The notes under the pieces were generated by a model, which was not told where the DNA came from, ran no database searches, and worked only from the letters and a program-made list of their open reading frames with translations. Below, in pieces: positions 19,781 through 29,432 of a DNA stretch of 64,000 nucleotides. Made by a program: the position numbers and the translations under genes. Origin of the DNA: JACCZR01 sp963830065 (GTDB lineage Bacteria > Actinomycetota > Thermoleophilia > Solirubrobacterales > Thermoleophilaceae). How positions within the stretch are numbered: position 1 is the first letter of the stretch; every line of letters starts with the position of its first letter. The stretch covers positions 348,356-412,355 of the forward strand of contig CAWHLA010000008.1 of the NCBI GenBank assembly GCA_963830065.1, in the 5' to 3' direction.

Positions 19781-20389
19781 TCACCGCCCGGGCGTGCGAG
19801 CGTAAGAAACCGCCACGACTTCGTGCGCGCCTGCAGCGCGCAGTGTCTGCGCGCAGGCGGCCAGCGTGGCCCCGGTGGTGATCACGTCGTCGACCAGGAC
19901 CGCCCGCGGCGGGGCCAGCTGCACGGCGCGAAAGCGCGGAGCACCGGCCAGCCGCGCGCCGCGGCTGCGCCCGGTCTGTCGCGCCGAGCCGCCCCGGCGC
20001 TCCAGCGCGTCGTGCACCGGCAGGCCCGTCCGCTGCGACAGCTCGCGGGCGAGCTCGGCGGCCTGGTTGTAGCCGCGCCTGCGCCTGCGGCCGCTCGCCA
20101 GCGGCACGGGCACCAGCGCGCCCGCCAGCAGGCCGTCGGGCGCGCCCGCCGCGATCGCCGCCGCCAGTTCCCCGGCGAGCCCGCGGGCGCCCCGGAACTT
20201 CAGCCCGCCCACCAGCGCGCGTGCTGGCCCGTCATAGGCCACTGGCGCCCAGGCCGGCACCCCGCACGCCGGCGCGGCCACCCGCTCGGCCCAGCGCAGG
20301 AGCCCGCGACAGGAACGGCACAGTGCATGCCCCCGCGAGGCCGCCCCACAGCCCCAGCACAGCGACGGAGCGAGGATCGAGAGGGGCAC
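19781..20389 (-). CDS. ComF family phosphoribosyltransferase-like protein
   Basis: 202 residues with an N-terminal zinc-finger-like Cys set (LCWGCG, LCRSCRG) and a C-terminal type I phosphoribosyltransferase fold with the PRPP loop VLVDDVITTGAT. The middle has the family signature RRRRGYNQAAELARELS. ComF proteins act in DNA uptake in competent bacteria, but many homologues sit in hosts with no known competence. It is upstream of hpf and divergent from the CtaG-like gene. Confidence 0.88.
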   Translation of the reverse strand: MPLSILAPSLCWGCGAASRGHALCRSCRGLLRWAERVAAPACGVPAWAPVAYDGPARALVGGLKFRGARGLAGELAAAIAAGAPDGLLAGALVPVPLASGRRRRRGYNQAAELARELSQRTGLPVHDALERRGGSARQTGRSRGARLAGAPRFRAVQLAPPRAVLVDDVITTGATLAACAQTLRAAGAHEVVAVSYARTPGR

Positions 20390-20444
20390 GCTCCGAGGTT
20401 GCCGCGACCCCAGTTACAGAACAACGCGCGGTTGCGACAATCCA

Positions 20445-21278
20445 GTGCGCGTGGCGTCCGCCCATCCGCAGCTGCACTGGTTCGCCGACCCGTTCGTGCT
20501 GGTGCCCATCCTCACGCTCGGCGTGGTCTACGCGATGCGCTTCCGCACCGCCCGGCGCGAGGCCGGCGGCCGAGGCACGAGCCCGCTGCGCGCGGTCGCG
20601 TTCGCCGCCGGGCTGCTCGTGCTCACGGTGGCGGTGGCCACGCCCCTGGACGGGCTGGGCGAGACGTATCTGTTCTCGGCGCACATGCTCCAGCACGTCC
20701 TGCTGGGCGACGTGGCGCCGCTGCTGCTCCTGCTCGGACTGACCCGCGTGATCATGCGCCCGGCCACCCGCCGCCTGCAGCGGGTAGAGCGCGCGCTGGG
20801 GCCGTTCGCGCATCCGCTGACGGGGCTGCTGCTCTGGCTCGGGGTGATGTACCTGTGGCACATCCCGGCGATGTACGAGGCGGCGCTGTCGAGCCCGCTG
20901 GTGCACCTGGTGGAGCACACGTCCTTCTTCCTTGCCGGGCTGGCCGTCTGGTGGCCGCTGATCCAGCCGGTGCCCATGCGCACGCGCCTCACGGGGATGT
21001 GGCCGGTGGCCTACATCGGCGCGGCCAAGTTCGGGTTGGCGGCGCTCGGCCTGTACCTGACCTGGTCCTCGGTGGTGCTCTACGACACCTACGCCGGCGC
21101 GCCGCGGATCTGGGGCATCAGCGCCCAGACCGACCAGAACGCGGGCGGCGCGATCATGATGGTCGAGCAGTCGCTGACCTTCGTCCTGGCCCTCGTGGTG
21201 CTGTTCAGCCTCGCTCTCACGCAGTCGGAGACCGAGCAGCGACGACGCGAGCGCCTCGAGGACGCTGCGGCCGCCTAG
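20445..21278 (+). CDS. Caa3-type cytochrome oxidase assembly factor (CtaG family)
   Basis: 277 residues with about seven transmembrane helices. Family marks are FSAHMLQHVLLGDVAPLLLLLG, the helix with MYLWHIPAMYEAAL, and HLVEHTSFFLAGLAVWWPL, whose histidines probably bind copper. It is expected to help Cu(A) insertion or assembly of haem-copper oxidase. No oxidase structural genes are in the window. The GTG at 20445 was chosen as the first start before the hydrophobic domain. Confidence 0.88.
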   Translation: MRVASAHPQLHWFADPFVLVPILTLGVVYAMRFRTARREAGGRGTSPLRAVAFAAGLLVLTVAVATPLDGLGETYLFSAHMLQHVLLGDVAPLLLLLGLTRVIMRPATRRLQRVERALGPFAHPLTGLLLWLGVMYLWHIPAMYEAALSSPLVHLVEHTSFFLAGLAVWWPLIQPVPMRTRLTGMWPVAYIGAAKFGLAALGLYLTWSSVVLYDTYAGAPRIWGISAQTDQNAGGAIMMVEQSLTFVLALVVLFSLALTQSETEQRRRERLEDAAAA

Positions 21279-21347
21279 CGGTCCCGGGCTACGCGATGGC
21301 GGTCAACCCCGGCATCACCCCCGCCGACTTCGCATGAGCGGCGTCGG

Positions 21348-22508
21348 CTAGGCCCAGGAAGTGAGGTAACGCCGCTGGCCCTCGGTGAGCTCGTCGATCG
21401 AGACACCGAGGGCCGCGAGCTTCAGCCGGGCCACCTCGTCGTCCAGCTCGGGGGGCACGGCCAGCACCTTGGGCTCCAGCTTCCCGGCGTTCTTGACCAG
21501 GTGCTCCACGGCGAGCGCCTGGAGGGCGAAGCTGACGTCCATCACCGAGGCCGGGTGGCCATCCGCGGCAGCCAGGTTCACCACGCGGCCGTTGGCCAGC
21601 AGGTGGACCCTCTTACCCCCCAGGTCGAACTCCTCCACCAGCGGCAGCACCTGGCGGGAGGGGCGTTCAGCCAGCCCGCTCAGCCCGGCGATGTCGATCT
21701 CCACGTCGAAGTGGCCGGCGTTGGCCAGCAGGGCGCCGTCCTTCATGCGCTCGAAGTGCTCGGCGCGCAGGACCGACTTGGACCCCGTGACGGTCACGAA
21801 GATGTCGCCGCGCTCGGCGGCCTCGAGGATCGGCATCACCTCGAAGCCGTCCATGCGGGCCTCCAGGGCGCGGAAGGCGTCGACCTCGCAGACCACCACC
21901 GCGGCGCCCGCGCCGCGGGCGCGCTCGGCCACCCCCTTGCCGGCGAAGCCGTAGCCCAACAGGACCAGGGTGTGGCCGGCAAGCAGGATGTTGGTGGCGC
22001 GCAGGATGCCGTCGAGCGCCGACTGGCCGGTGCCGTGGCGGTCATTGAACGTGCGCTCGGTGCGCGCCTCGTTGACAGCGAGGATCGGGTAGCGCAGGCC
22101 GCCCTCCTCGGCCAGGTGGCGCAGGCGGACGATTCCCGTGGTGGTCTCCTCGGTACCGCCCACCGCGGTGTGCCCGGCGGCATTGACGGCGGTGACGAGG
22201 TCGGCGCCGTCGTCGAGGGTGATGTCCGGCTTTGCGCCGGCGAGCGCCTTGACGTGGGCGACGTACTGCTCGGGCCCCTCGCCGCGCTCGGAGGAGACCG
22301 CGACGCCGGTGCCGTCCAGCGCCTGCACGACGTCGTCTTGCGTCGACAGCGGGTTGGCCGCGGCCATGCGGACGTCGGCCCCGCCGCGCTCCAGGGTCCG
22401 CGCCAACACGCCGGTCTCGGCGGTGACGTGGAGGCAGGCCGCCACGCAGATTCCGTCGAGCGGGCCCTCCCTCTCGAAGCGCTCAGCGATGGAGCGGAGG
22501 ACCGGCAT
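21348..22508 (-). CDS. Short (archaeal-type) S-adenosylhomocysteine hydrolase paralogue with altered active site
   Basis: 386 residues of the short SAHH type, lacking the insertion and the C-terminal HYRY tail of typical bacterial enzymes. Kept features: LHVTAET, LDDGAD, GTEETTTG, NAD loop LLGYGFAGKG and NAGHFDVEID. The catalytic segment VNDxxTKxxFDN (human K186, D190, N191) reads VNEARTERTFND, so the Lys is Glu and Asp-Asn is reversed. This suggests lost or changed chemistry. The ATG at 22508 has GGAGGG upstream, but homology-like codons (ERIAWAEGR) extend before it without a start, so the N-terminus may be clipped. It follows the canonical ahcY by about 50 bases. Confidence 0.85.
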   Translation of the reverse strand: MPVLRSIAERFEREGPLDGICVAACLHVTAETGVLARTLERGGADVRMAAANPLSTQDDVVQALDGTGVAVSSERGEGPEQYVAHVKALAGAKPDITLDDGADLVTAVNAAGHTAVGGTEETTTGIVRLRHLAEEGGLRYPILAVNEARTERTFNDRHGTGQSALDGILRATNILLAGHTLVLLGYGFAGKGVAERARGAGAAVVVCEVDAFRALEARMDGFEVMPILEAAERGDIFVTVTGSKSVLRAEHFERMKDGALLANAGHFDVEIDIAGLSGLAERPSRQVLPLVEEFDLGGKRVHLLANGRVVNLAAADGHPASVMDVSFALQALAVEHLVKNAGKLEPKVLAVPPELDDEVARLKLAALGVSIDELTEGQRRYLTSWA

Positions 22509-22560
22509 CCGGCCCTCCGCCCACGCTATGCGCTCGGCGCCCGAGCGGGCGCCCTGCGCG

Positions 22561-23982
<1,422 letters not shown>

Positions 23983-24001
23983 TGTTCTCCTGTGATCGTG
24001 G

Positions 24002-24352
24002 TCAAGAGGCGGCCAGGAGCGCTTCGTGCTTGCGCTGCTCCCAGTCCAGCCAGTCCTCGGAAGCGACGCCCTGGGGGCGTTCGGGCTCGGACTCGAGCCA
24101 GCTGTCCAACTCGCTGCGCAGATCGTTCTCCTTGCGCAGGCGCGCCGCGAAGGCGACATCCGACAATCCGCAGCCGAAGCGTTCCAGCAGCGCGCGCAGG
24201 GTGCGCAGGCGCTGGAGCTCCCCGGGGCCGAACAGCCGGTATCCGGCGGGCGTTCGCTCCGGATCGACGAGACCACCGCGCTCTAGATAGCGCAGCATCC
24301 TGGGCGACCAGCCGGTGAGCTCGGCCGCCTGATGAATGGTCAGGCCGTCCAT
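24002..24352 (-). CDS. MerR-family transcriptional regulator
   Basis: 116 residues. The N-terminal winged helix is typical: TIHQAAELTGWSPRMLRYLERGGLVDPERTPAGYRLFGPGELQRL. The rest is a helical dimerisation segment and a short acidic C-terminus with no metal-binding cysteine cluster, since it has only one Cys (RFGCGLS). It lies 19 bases upstream of ahcY, so it probably controls itself and the SAH hydrolase pair. Inverted repeats lie just upstream. The ligand is unknown; a methyl-cycle metabolite is a guess. Confidence 0.88.
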   Translation of the reverse strand: MDGLTIHQAAELTGWSPRMLRYLERGGLVDPERTPAGYRLFGPGELQRLRTLRALLERFGCGLSDVAFAARLRKENDLRSELDSWLESEPERPQGVASEDWLDWEQRKHEALLAAS

Positions 24353-24361
24353 TCGAAGGCC

Positions 24362-24411
24362 AACCTTACCAAGGTTGTGTCAAGGTTTGTGTGCCTTGTG
24401 CGCCAAGGCAC
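24362..24411 (-). promoter_or_regulatory. Inverted repeats and -10-like box upstream of merR-ahcY
   Basis: Two dyads built on CCTTG/CAAGG: AACCTT-3-AAGGTT at 24362-24376, and GTGCCTTG-5-CAAGGCAC at 24391-24411. On the minus strand TAAGGT (24368-24363) ends 10 bases before the merR ATG and could be a -10 of a nearly leaderless transcript; TTGACA lies at 24383-24378 but is too close to be its -35. The outer dyad could instead be the terminator stem of the upstream PGI/PMI gene. Confidence 0.4.
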
Positions 24412-24438
24412 TTGGCACCCGGCCGGTGCCGGTGCCGC

Positions 24439-25479
24439 TCAGCCGAGCTCGGCCTTGAACCGCTCGATCGGTGCTACCGGGGTGGGGTCGATGCCTTCCA
24501 GCACGGCGAGGTAGAAGCTCACCAGGTCCCCGAGCAGCACCAGCGACATCACCCGCTCGAACGGTGTGTCCCCCTGGGCGTCGACCAGCACGCAGTCCGC
24601 ACCGGCCTCGCTGGCGAGCTTGGCCGTCAGCTCGACGCGCCGGCGCACCCGCGGGTGCTGGTCGGCGTTCTCCAGGAACACCGCCGAGAGAGGCGCCAGG
24701 CCACGCCCGCGCTCCCAGCCACAGATCTCGTTGTGGTTGGCCTCGGGCAGCGGTGAGACGAACGCCGCGGTCTCGGCGTTCTCGTTGATCTGGGTCTTCC
24801 ACCGCTTGGCCGGGGCCAGCGTGGGGCCGGACCCGTGGACCACGGGCACGGTGCCGTTCAGGCGGCGGGCCACCTCGGCGGCGAGCGAGCCGTCCGCGCC
24901 GGGGCCCCAGTCGTCCGCGAGCTGTCGCAGTAGCGGCTCGGCCTGCTCGACCTCCCCGCGTAGCGACGGCGCCACGTCGCAGGCGGCGGCCGCGGCCATC
25001 GCACCCACGACCATGTAGATGACGGCCGCGCGTGGCTGCATGCCGGACGGGATGCCGATCACCGGCACGCCGTCCTCGCGGGCCATCTCGGCCAGGCTGC
25101 CGCCGGTGGTGAGCACGGCGCGCGGCGCGTCGGCCACCCGGGCGGCCTCGTAACAGGCGAGCGTCTCCTCGGTCTCGCCCGAGTAGCTGGAGCACAGCAC
25201 GAAGTAGTCGGAGGTCAGCCAGCCGGGAGGCGAGTAGCCGCGCAGCACCTGGAGCGGCCGCGTGGCCCGGTCGCCCAGCACCGCGTTGGCCAGGTCGGCG
25301 CCGATGGCCGAGCCCCCCATACCGCACACCAGGAGGCCGCCGGGCGTCTCGGCGGGAGGCACCGCCGCGGACTCGGCGCGCCACAGCGCGTCCTCGAGCT
25401 GGAGCGGCTGGGCGATCACGTCGGCCAGCATCCCGGCCTGGTCGAAGCGCTCGATGGAGCTCAGGTCGATGGCGGTCAC
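24439..25479 (-). CDS. Bifunctional phosphoglucose/phosphomannose isomerase-type SIS protein
   Basis: 346 residues of the PGI/PMI family: two SIS domains, with GLLVCGMGGSAIGADL and the phospho-sugar loop LCSSYSGETEETL in the first, and WKTQINENAETAAF and LPEANHNEICGW in the C-terminal PGI/PMI region. It should interconvert fructose-6-P with glucose-6-P and/or mannose-6-P, feeding the nucleotide-sugar gene upstream. The GTG at 25479 overlaps that gene's stop as GTGA. Confidence 0.88.
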   Translation of the reverse strand: MTAIDLSSIERFDQAGMLADVIAQPLQLEDALWRAESAAVPPAETPGGLLVCGMGGSAIGADLANAVLGDRATRPLQVLRGYSPPGWLTSDYFVLCSSYSGETEETLACYEAARVADAPRAVLTTGGSLAEMAREDGVPVIGIPSGMQPRAAVIYMVVGAMAAAAACDVAPSLRGEVEQAEPLLRQLADDWGPGADGSLAAEVARRLNGTVPVVHGSGPTLAPAKRWKTQINENAETAAFVSPLPEANHNEICGWERGRGLAPLSAVFLENADQHPRVRRRVELTAKLASEAGADCVLVDAQGDTPFERVMSLVLLGDLVSFYLAVLEGIDPTPVAPIERFKAELG

Positions 25480-26504
25480 TCGACCGTCTCCCCCGGCTCG
25501 ACCCGCGCGCCGGCCTCGACCCGCGCGCCGGCTTCGACCCGCGCGCCCGCGCCCACCAGGGCTCCCGGCTCCACCAGGGCGCCCTGGCCCACGTGCACGG
25601 CCTCGGCCAGCACGCTCTCCCGGATGACGCAGTCGGGGCCCACGAGCACGCCATCGTGAAGCACCGAGCGCTCGACCGCAGTGTCGCTGCCCACCGAGCA
25701 GTGGGCGCCGAGCACCGTTTGGGGGCCGATGTGCGCCCCGGCGGTCAGGCAGCCCTCGCCGATCAGCGAGCTGGTCTCGTCGCGCGGCGGCAGGCCGCTG
25801 GCGGGATGGCCGCCGAGCAGGTCGTAGGTCGCTTCCAGGTAGCGGTCGGGGGTCCCGATGTCGACCCAGTAGCCGTCGGCCGCCCAGCCGAGCAGACCGC
25901 GGCCCACCAGGGTCGGGAACACCTCGCGCTCGAAGGACACCGGGCGGCCGGCGGGGATCTCCTCCACCACCGAGCGCTCCAGCACGTAGGCGCCGGCGTT
26001 GATGCGGTCGGTGGGGGCCGGGCCGTCGGACTTCTCGAGGAACTCAGTCACCCAGCCGTCGTCGTCGGTGGGGACCACGCCGTAGCTGGAGGTGTCCTCG
26101 ACGGCGATCAGAGCCAGCGTGGCGAGCGCCTCCTTCTCGGAGTGCAGCGCCAGCTCGGTGGTCAGGTCCATGTCGGTCAGCACGTCGCCGTTGAGGACCA
26201 GCAGGCGGTCCTCCAGAAGCCCCTCGTCGAGCGCGAGGCGGACCGGCCCCGCGGTGCCCAGCGGCTCGGGCTCGATCACGTAGCGCAGGCGCATCCCTTC
26301 GTAGATGTCGCCCAGCACCGCCTGCACGCCGTCGGACAAGAAGCCGCACGAGAGGATCACCTCGGTGACGCCGTGCGAGCGCACCCAGTCGAGCATGAAG
26401 GTGAGGAACGGGCGCCCGGCGAGCGGCATCACCGGCTTGGGCACCGTGCGGGTGAGCGGCCGCAGGCGCGTGCCCTCGCCGCCCGCGAGCACCAGGGCCT
26501 GCAA
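25476..26504 (-). CDS. Sugar-1-phosphate nucleotidyltransferase (mannose-1-P guanylyltransferase-like)
   Basis: 342 residues. The N-terminal catalytic domain has LVLAGGEGTRLRPLTRTVPK and the metal site LNGDVLTDMDL, and YWVDIGTPDRYLEA closes the domain. The C-terminal third is a left-handed beta-helix of hexapeptide repeats ending GARVEAGARVEAGARVEPGE. The nearby isomerase favours GDP-mannose synthesis, but the base cannot be fixed from sequence. The start is a TTG at 26504, three bases after the ugd stop. Confidence 0.88.
   Translation of the reverse strand: MQALVLAGGEGTRLRPLTRTVPKPVMPLAGRPFLTFMLDWVRSHGVTEVILSCGFLSDGVQAVLGDIYEGMRLRYVIEPEPLGTAGPVRLALDEGLLEDRLLVLNGDVLTDMDLTTELALHSEKEALATLALIAVEDTSSYGVVPTDDDGWVTEFLEKSDGPAPTDRINAGAYVLERSVVEEIPAGRPVSFEREVFPTLVGRGLLGWAADGYWVDIGTPDRYLEATYDLLGGHPASGLPPRDETSSLIGEGCLTAGAHIGPQTVLGAHCSVGSDTAVERSVLHDGVLVGPDCVIRESVLAEAVHVGQGALVEPGALVGAGARVEAGARVEAGARVEPGETVE
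25497..25551 (-). repeat. Three 18-bp tandem repeats
   Basis: Near-identical 18-base units encode the repeated ARVEAG/ARVEPG hexapeptides at the end of the nucleotidyltransferase. They are coding and probably arose by slippage. Confidence 0.7.
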
Positions 26505-26507
26505 GGC

Positions 26508-27782
26508 CTACCTGCCGATGCCCTCGTAGCTGAACCCGGCAGCTACGAGCGACTCGCCGTCGAGGAAGTTGCGGCCGTCGACAACCAGCGGCACGCGCAT
26601 CTTGTCGCGCAGGGCGGGCCAGTCGAGCGTGCCGAACTCGCTCCACTCGGTCACGAGAACGGCGCCGTCGGCACCCTCCAGCGCCTCCTCGGCCGAGGCA
26701 GCGATGGTGGCGCCGCCCAGCATCTCGCGCGCGCCGTCGGCGGCCACCGGGTCGTACACCCGCACCAGGGCGCCCTCGCCCTGCAGTCGCGCCGAGAGCA
26801 CGAGGCTGGTGGCCTCGCGCACGTCGTCGGTGTTGGGCTTGAAGGCCACCCCCAACAGCGCGATGTGCTTGCCGACCAGCGAGCCCAGGTGCTTCTGAAG
26901 CTTGCCGACGGTCCGCCGCTTCTGCAGCTCGTTGACCTCGATGACCGCGGTGAGCAGCTGGAAGTGGTAGCCGCTGTTGCCGGCTAGCTGCTTCAGCGCG
27001 CTCACGTCCTTGGGAAAGCAGCTGCCGCCGTAGCCGATGCCCGCCTCCAGGAACTTCGGGCCGATGCGCTCGTCGAGCCCCATCCCGCGGGCCACCTCTT
27101 TGACGTCCGCGCCCAGCTCCTCGGAGACGTTGGCGATCTCGTTGATGAACGAGATCTTGGTGGCCAGGAAGGCGTTGGAGGCCAGCTTGACCATCTCGGC
27201 GCTGGCCACGTCGGTCCGCACCCGGTCGCCCCCGAGAGTCGCGTACAGCGCGTCGACCCGGCGCGCGAAGCCCTTTGAGCCCTCGTCGGCGCCGATCACC
27301 ACGCGGTCGGGATTCATGAAGTCCTTGATCGCCGAGCCCTCCTTGAGGAACTCGGGATTCGCCACGTAGCCGACGTTGGGGAAGCGACGGGTGATGGAGC
27401 GGCCCGTGCCCACCGGCACCGTGCTCTTCATGACGATCGCGTGGCCCTCCGACTCGCCCAGCTCGGCGATGACCGCCTCCACGCGCGAGAGGTCGGCGTC
27501 GCCGGAGTAGGTCGGCGGGGTGTCGACGCAGCAGAACAGCAGCGAGGCGTTCTCGAGCACCTGGCTCATGTCGGTGGTGAAGTGCAGGCGCTCGGAGTTC
27601 TTCTGCACCAGCTCCGTGAGGCCCGGCTCGTGCATCGGCACCTCGCCGCGGCGCAGCGACTCCACCTTCTCTTCCACGATGTCCCGCGCGTAGACATCGT
27701 GTCCGAGGTCGGCGAAGCAGGCGGCCGTGCACAGGCCGACCCAACCGACACCGATGACTCCTATGGGCTCCTTCTCTGGCAT
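26508..27782 (-). CDS. UDP-glucose 6-dehydrogenase family protein
   Basis: 424 residues. NAD-binding GVIGVGWVGLCTAACFADLG starts the protein; VMKSTVPVGTG and NPEFLKEGSAIKDFMNPDR follow. The catalytic cysteine is in GGSCFPKDVSAL, and the C-terminal domain has GVAFKPNTDDVREA. It oxidises UDP-glucose (or a related UDP-sugar) to the uronate, a precursor for envelope polysaccharides. It is the first gene of the ugd-nucleotidyltransferase-isomerase group. The ATG is within a few bases of the LCP gene, whose stop is 31 bases upstream. Confidence 0.93.
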   Translation of the reverse strand: MPEKEPIGVIGVGWVGLCTAACFADLGHDVYARDIVEEKVESLRRGEVPMHEPGLTELVQKNSERLHFTTDMSQVLENASLLFCCVDTPPTYSGDADLSRVEAVIAELGESEGHAIVMKSTVPVGTGRSITRRFPNVGYVANPEFLKEGSAIKDFMNPDRVVIGADEGSKGFARRVDALYATLGGDRVRTDVASAEMVKLASNAFLATKISFINEIANVSEELGADVKEVARGMGLDERIGPKFLEAGIGYGGSCFPKDVSALKQLAGNSGYHFQLLTAVIEVNELQKRRTVGKLQKHLGSLVGKHIALLGVAFKPNTDDVREATSLVLSARLQGEGALVRVYDPVAADGAREMLGGATIAASAEEALEGADGAVLVTEWSEFGTLDWPALRDKMRVPLVVDGRNFLDGESLVAAGFSYEGIGR

Positions 27783-27813
27783 GAGCGAGCGGGCCAGGCT
27801 AGTGATGCCAGGC

Positions 27814-29259
27814 CTAGAGACCGCGCGCGGATTTGGCGATCCCGAGCATCTCGCGCTCGGACAGCGACTGGAGCAGGGTGTTCGAGATCCAGTAGACGGC
27901 CTTCTTGGTCCGCCACGCCACCAGGCGCAGGCGATCGCCGTCGTAGTGCAGCTCGTAGGTGCGCTTGCCGATCCTGCGCTTCTCGGAGGGGTTTTCGAGG
28001 ATGGGTGCGTCGCGCCACTTGGTGCCCTGCAGGCCGTAGTACTCGCCCACCCGGCCCCGCTTGATGACCATCCGGTAGCTGGCGTAGCTGCGCCCGCTGC
28101 GGGTCTTCAGCTTGTAGACGCGGGGCGGGCCGGCGAACAGCGAGCCGCTCAGGCGCTTGGTCGGGTAGAGCACCGGCAGGTTCTTGCCGAGGCCCTGCTG
28201 CACGGCCTGCAGGCCCTGGTCGCGGCCCTCCGCCGGGATGTTCTCGAGGTTGTTGGAGCCGCCACCCTTGCGCTTCTTGCGCGGCCCCTTTGGCTTGAGC
28301 TTGCCGCGCGGGCCGGGCGTCTCCTCCACCCCGAGGAACTGGGCCGCGAGCTTGCGCACGCTGCGCGAGCTGGCGGTCACGTAGCTCTCGCCGATCTGGC
28401 CCTCGAAGTGGACCTCGCGAACCGGCTGGTCGATCGAGCCGACCGCGAGCTTGACGATCCGCAGCACCTCGGCGCGGTCGCGGATGTCCGACGAGGTGTA
28501 CTTGCCGAAGATCTTCACGAGCTTCGAGCGGTCCTCGATCAGCCGGCCGGCGCCCACCTGCTGCTTGGCCTGCCGCAGGAAGTCCTGCTGGCGCGCGGAG
28601 CGCACGAGGTCGTTGTCCTCGTAGCGGAAGCGCACGTACTGGAGCGCCTCGCGGCCGCACAGGCGCTGGTAGCCGGCGGGCACGTTGATGTAGGCGAACT
28701 GGGCGCTGTTGTTGAAGTAGCGCCGGTCGACGTCGGTGTAGATGCAGCCGAGGGCGTTGACCCCGGCGTAGAAGCTGCGGAAGTCGATGTTGATGACGTG
28801 GTTGATGCGCAGGCCGGTGAGCTGCTTGACGGTCTTCAGCGTGAGCCGGGGGCCGCCCTGCTCGTAGGCCGCGTTGATCTTGTCCGTGCCGTGGCCCGGG
28901 ATCTTCACCTTGAGGTCGCGGGGCAGCGACATCAGGGCCGTCGCCTTCTTCTTGGGGTCGAGCCGGACGAGGATGATCGTGTCCGAGCGGGCGTCGGACG
29001 CGGCGCCCTCGAGGTTGCGCTTGGGCCGGCGGTCGGAGCCGATGAGCATGATCGTCTGCGGCTTGCCGGGCTCGGTCTTAGCGATGTCGGCGCCGAGCTT
29101 GAGCTCGGGCTGAAGCTTCAGCGCGTTGACCACTCGGTCCACCTCGCGGAAGGCGGCGACGGCCGTCGCCGAGGCGGAGGCGAAGATCACCAGCACGGCG
29201 CCGAGCAGCAGGCGCTTCCACATGCTCGGGCCGCGGTCTGAGTCGTCGTACAGCGGCAT
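27814..29259 (-). CDS. LytR-CpsA-Psr (LCP) family cell-wall glycopolymer transferase
   Basis: 481 residues. One transmembrane helix (about 14-30) follows a short acidic N-terminus. The LCP domain has IMLIGSDRR, DARSDTIILVRLDPKKKA, MSLPRDLKVKIPGHGTDKINAAY and, later, LQYVRFRYEDNDLVRSARQQDFL with the lipid-phosphate-binding arginines. LCP enzymes attach anionic glycopolymers to peptidoglycan, which fits the nucleotide-sugar genes downstream. An extra C-terminal domain of about 110 residues (YKLKTRSGRSY to AKSARGL) has no family name I can give. Confidence 0.92.
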   Translation of the reverse strand: MPLYDDSDRGPSMWKRLLLGAVLVIFASASATAVAAFREVDRVVNALKLQPELKLGADIAKTEPGKPQTIMLIGSDRRPKRNLEGAASDARSDTIILVRLDPKKKATALMSLPRDLKVKIPGHGTDKINAAYEQGGPRLTLKTVKQLTGLRINHVINIDFRSFYAGVNALGCIYTDVDRRYFNNSAQFAYINVPAGYQRLCGREALQYVRFRYEDNDLVRSARQQDFLRQAKQQVGAGRLIEDRSKLVKIFGKYTSSDIRDRAEVLRIVKLAVGSIDQPVREVHFEGQIGESYVTASSRSVRKLAAQFLGVEETPGPRGKLKPKGPRKKRKGGGSNNLENIPAEGRDQGLQAVQQGLGKNLPVLYPTKRLSGSLFAGPPRVYKLKTRSGRSYASYRMVIKRGRVGEYYGLQGTKWRDAPILENPSEKRRIGKRTYELHYDGDRLRLVAWRTKKAVYWISNTLLQSLSEREMLGIAKSARGL

Positions 29260-29333
29260 CAGTGGTCGCTCCGTGAAGCCAGTGCCCGATCTGGCGAGCG
29301 AAAGCCAAGCAGGGAAAGGACGCAGGGAGCCGG

Positions 29334-29348
29334 GATAGCGGCGCTATC
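29334..29348. terminator. Small hairpin between the LCP and M20 genes
   Basis: GATAGC-GGC-GCTATC in the 173-base gap upstream of the LCP gene. It could end transcription from the M20 gene, but no T-run follows. Nothing else is recognised in this gap. Confidence 0.3.
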
Positions 29349-29432
29349 TCGGCGACCGAGGACGCCGCCATGCGACGGCTTGCAGCCGCCAGGCGGGCGC
29401 TGGCTGAGCGGAGCGGCCACGACTAGGCGATC

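Noticed and set aside
24353..24438. An SAH riboswitch before merR-ahcY
   Set aside because: The interval contains inverted repeats but none of the conserved SAH-riboswitch core that I know.
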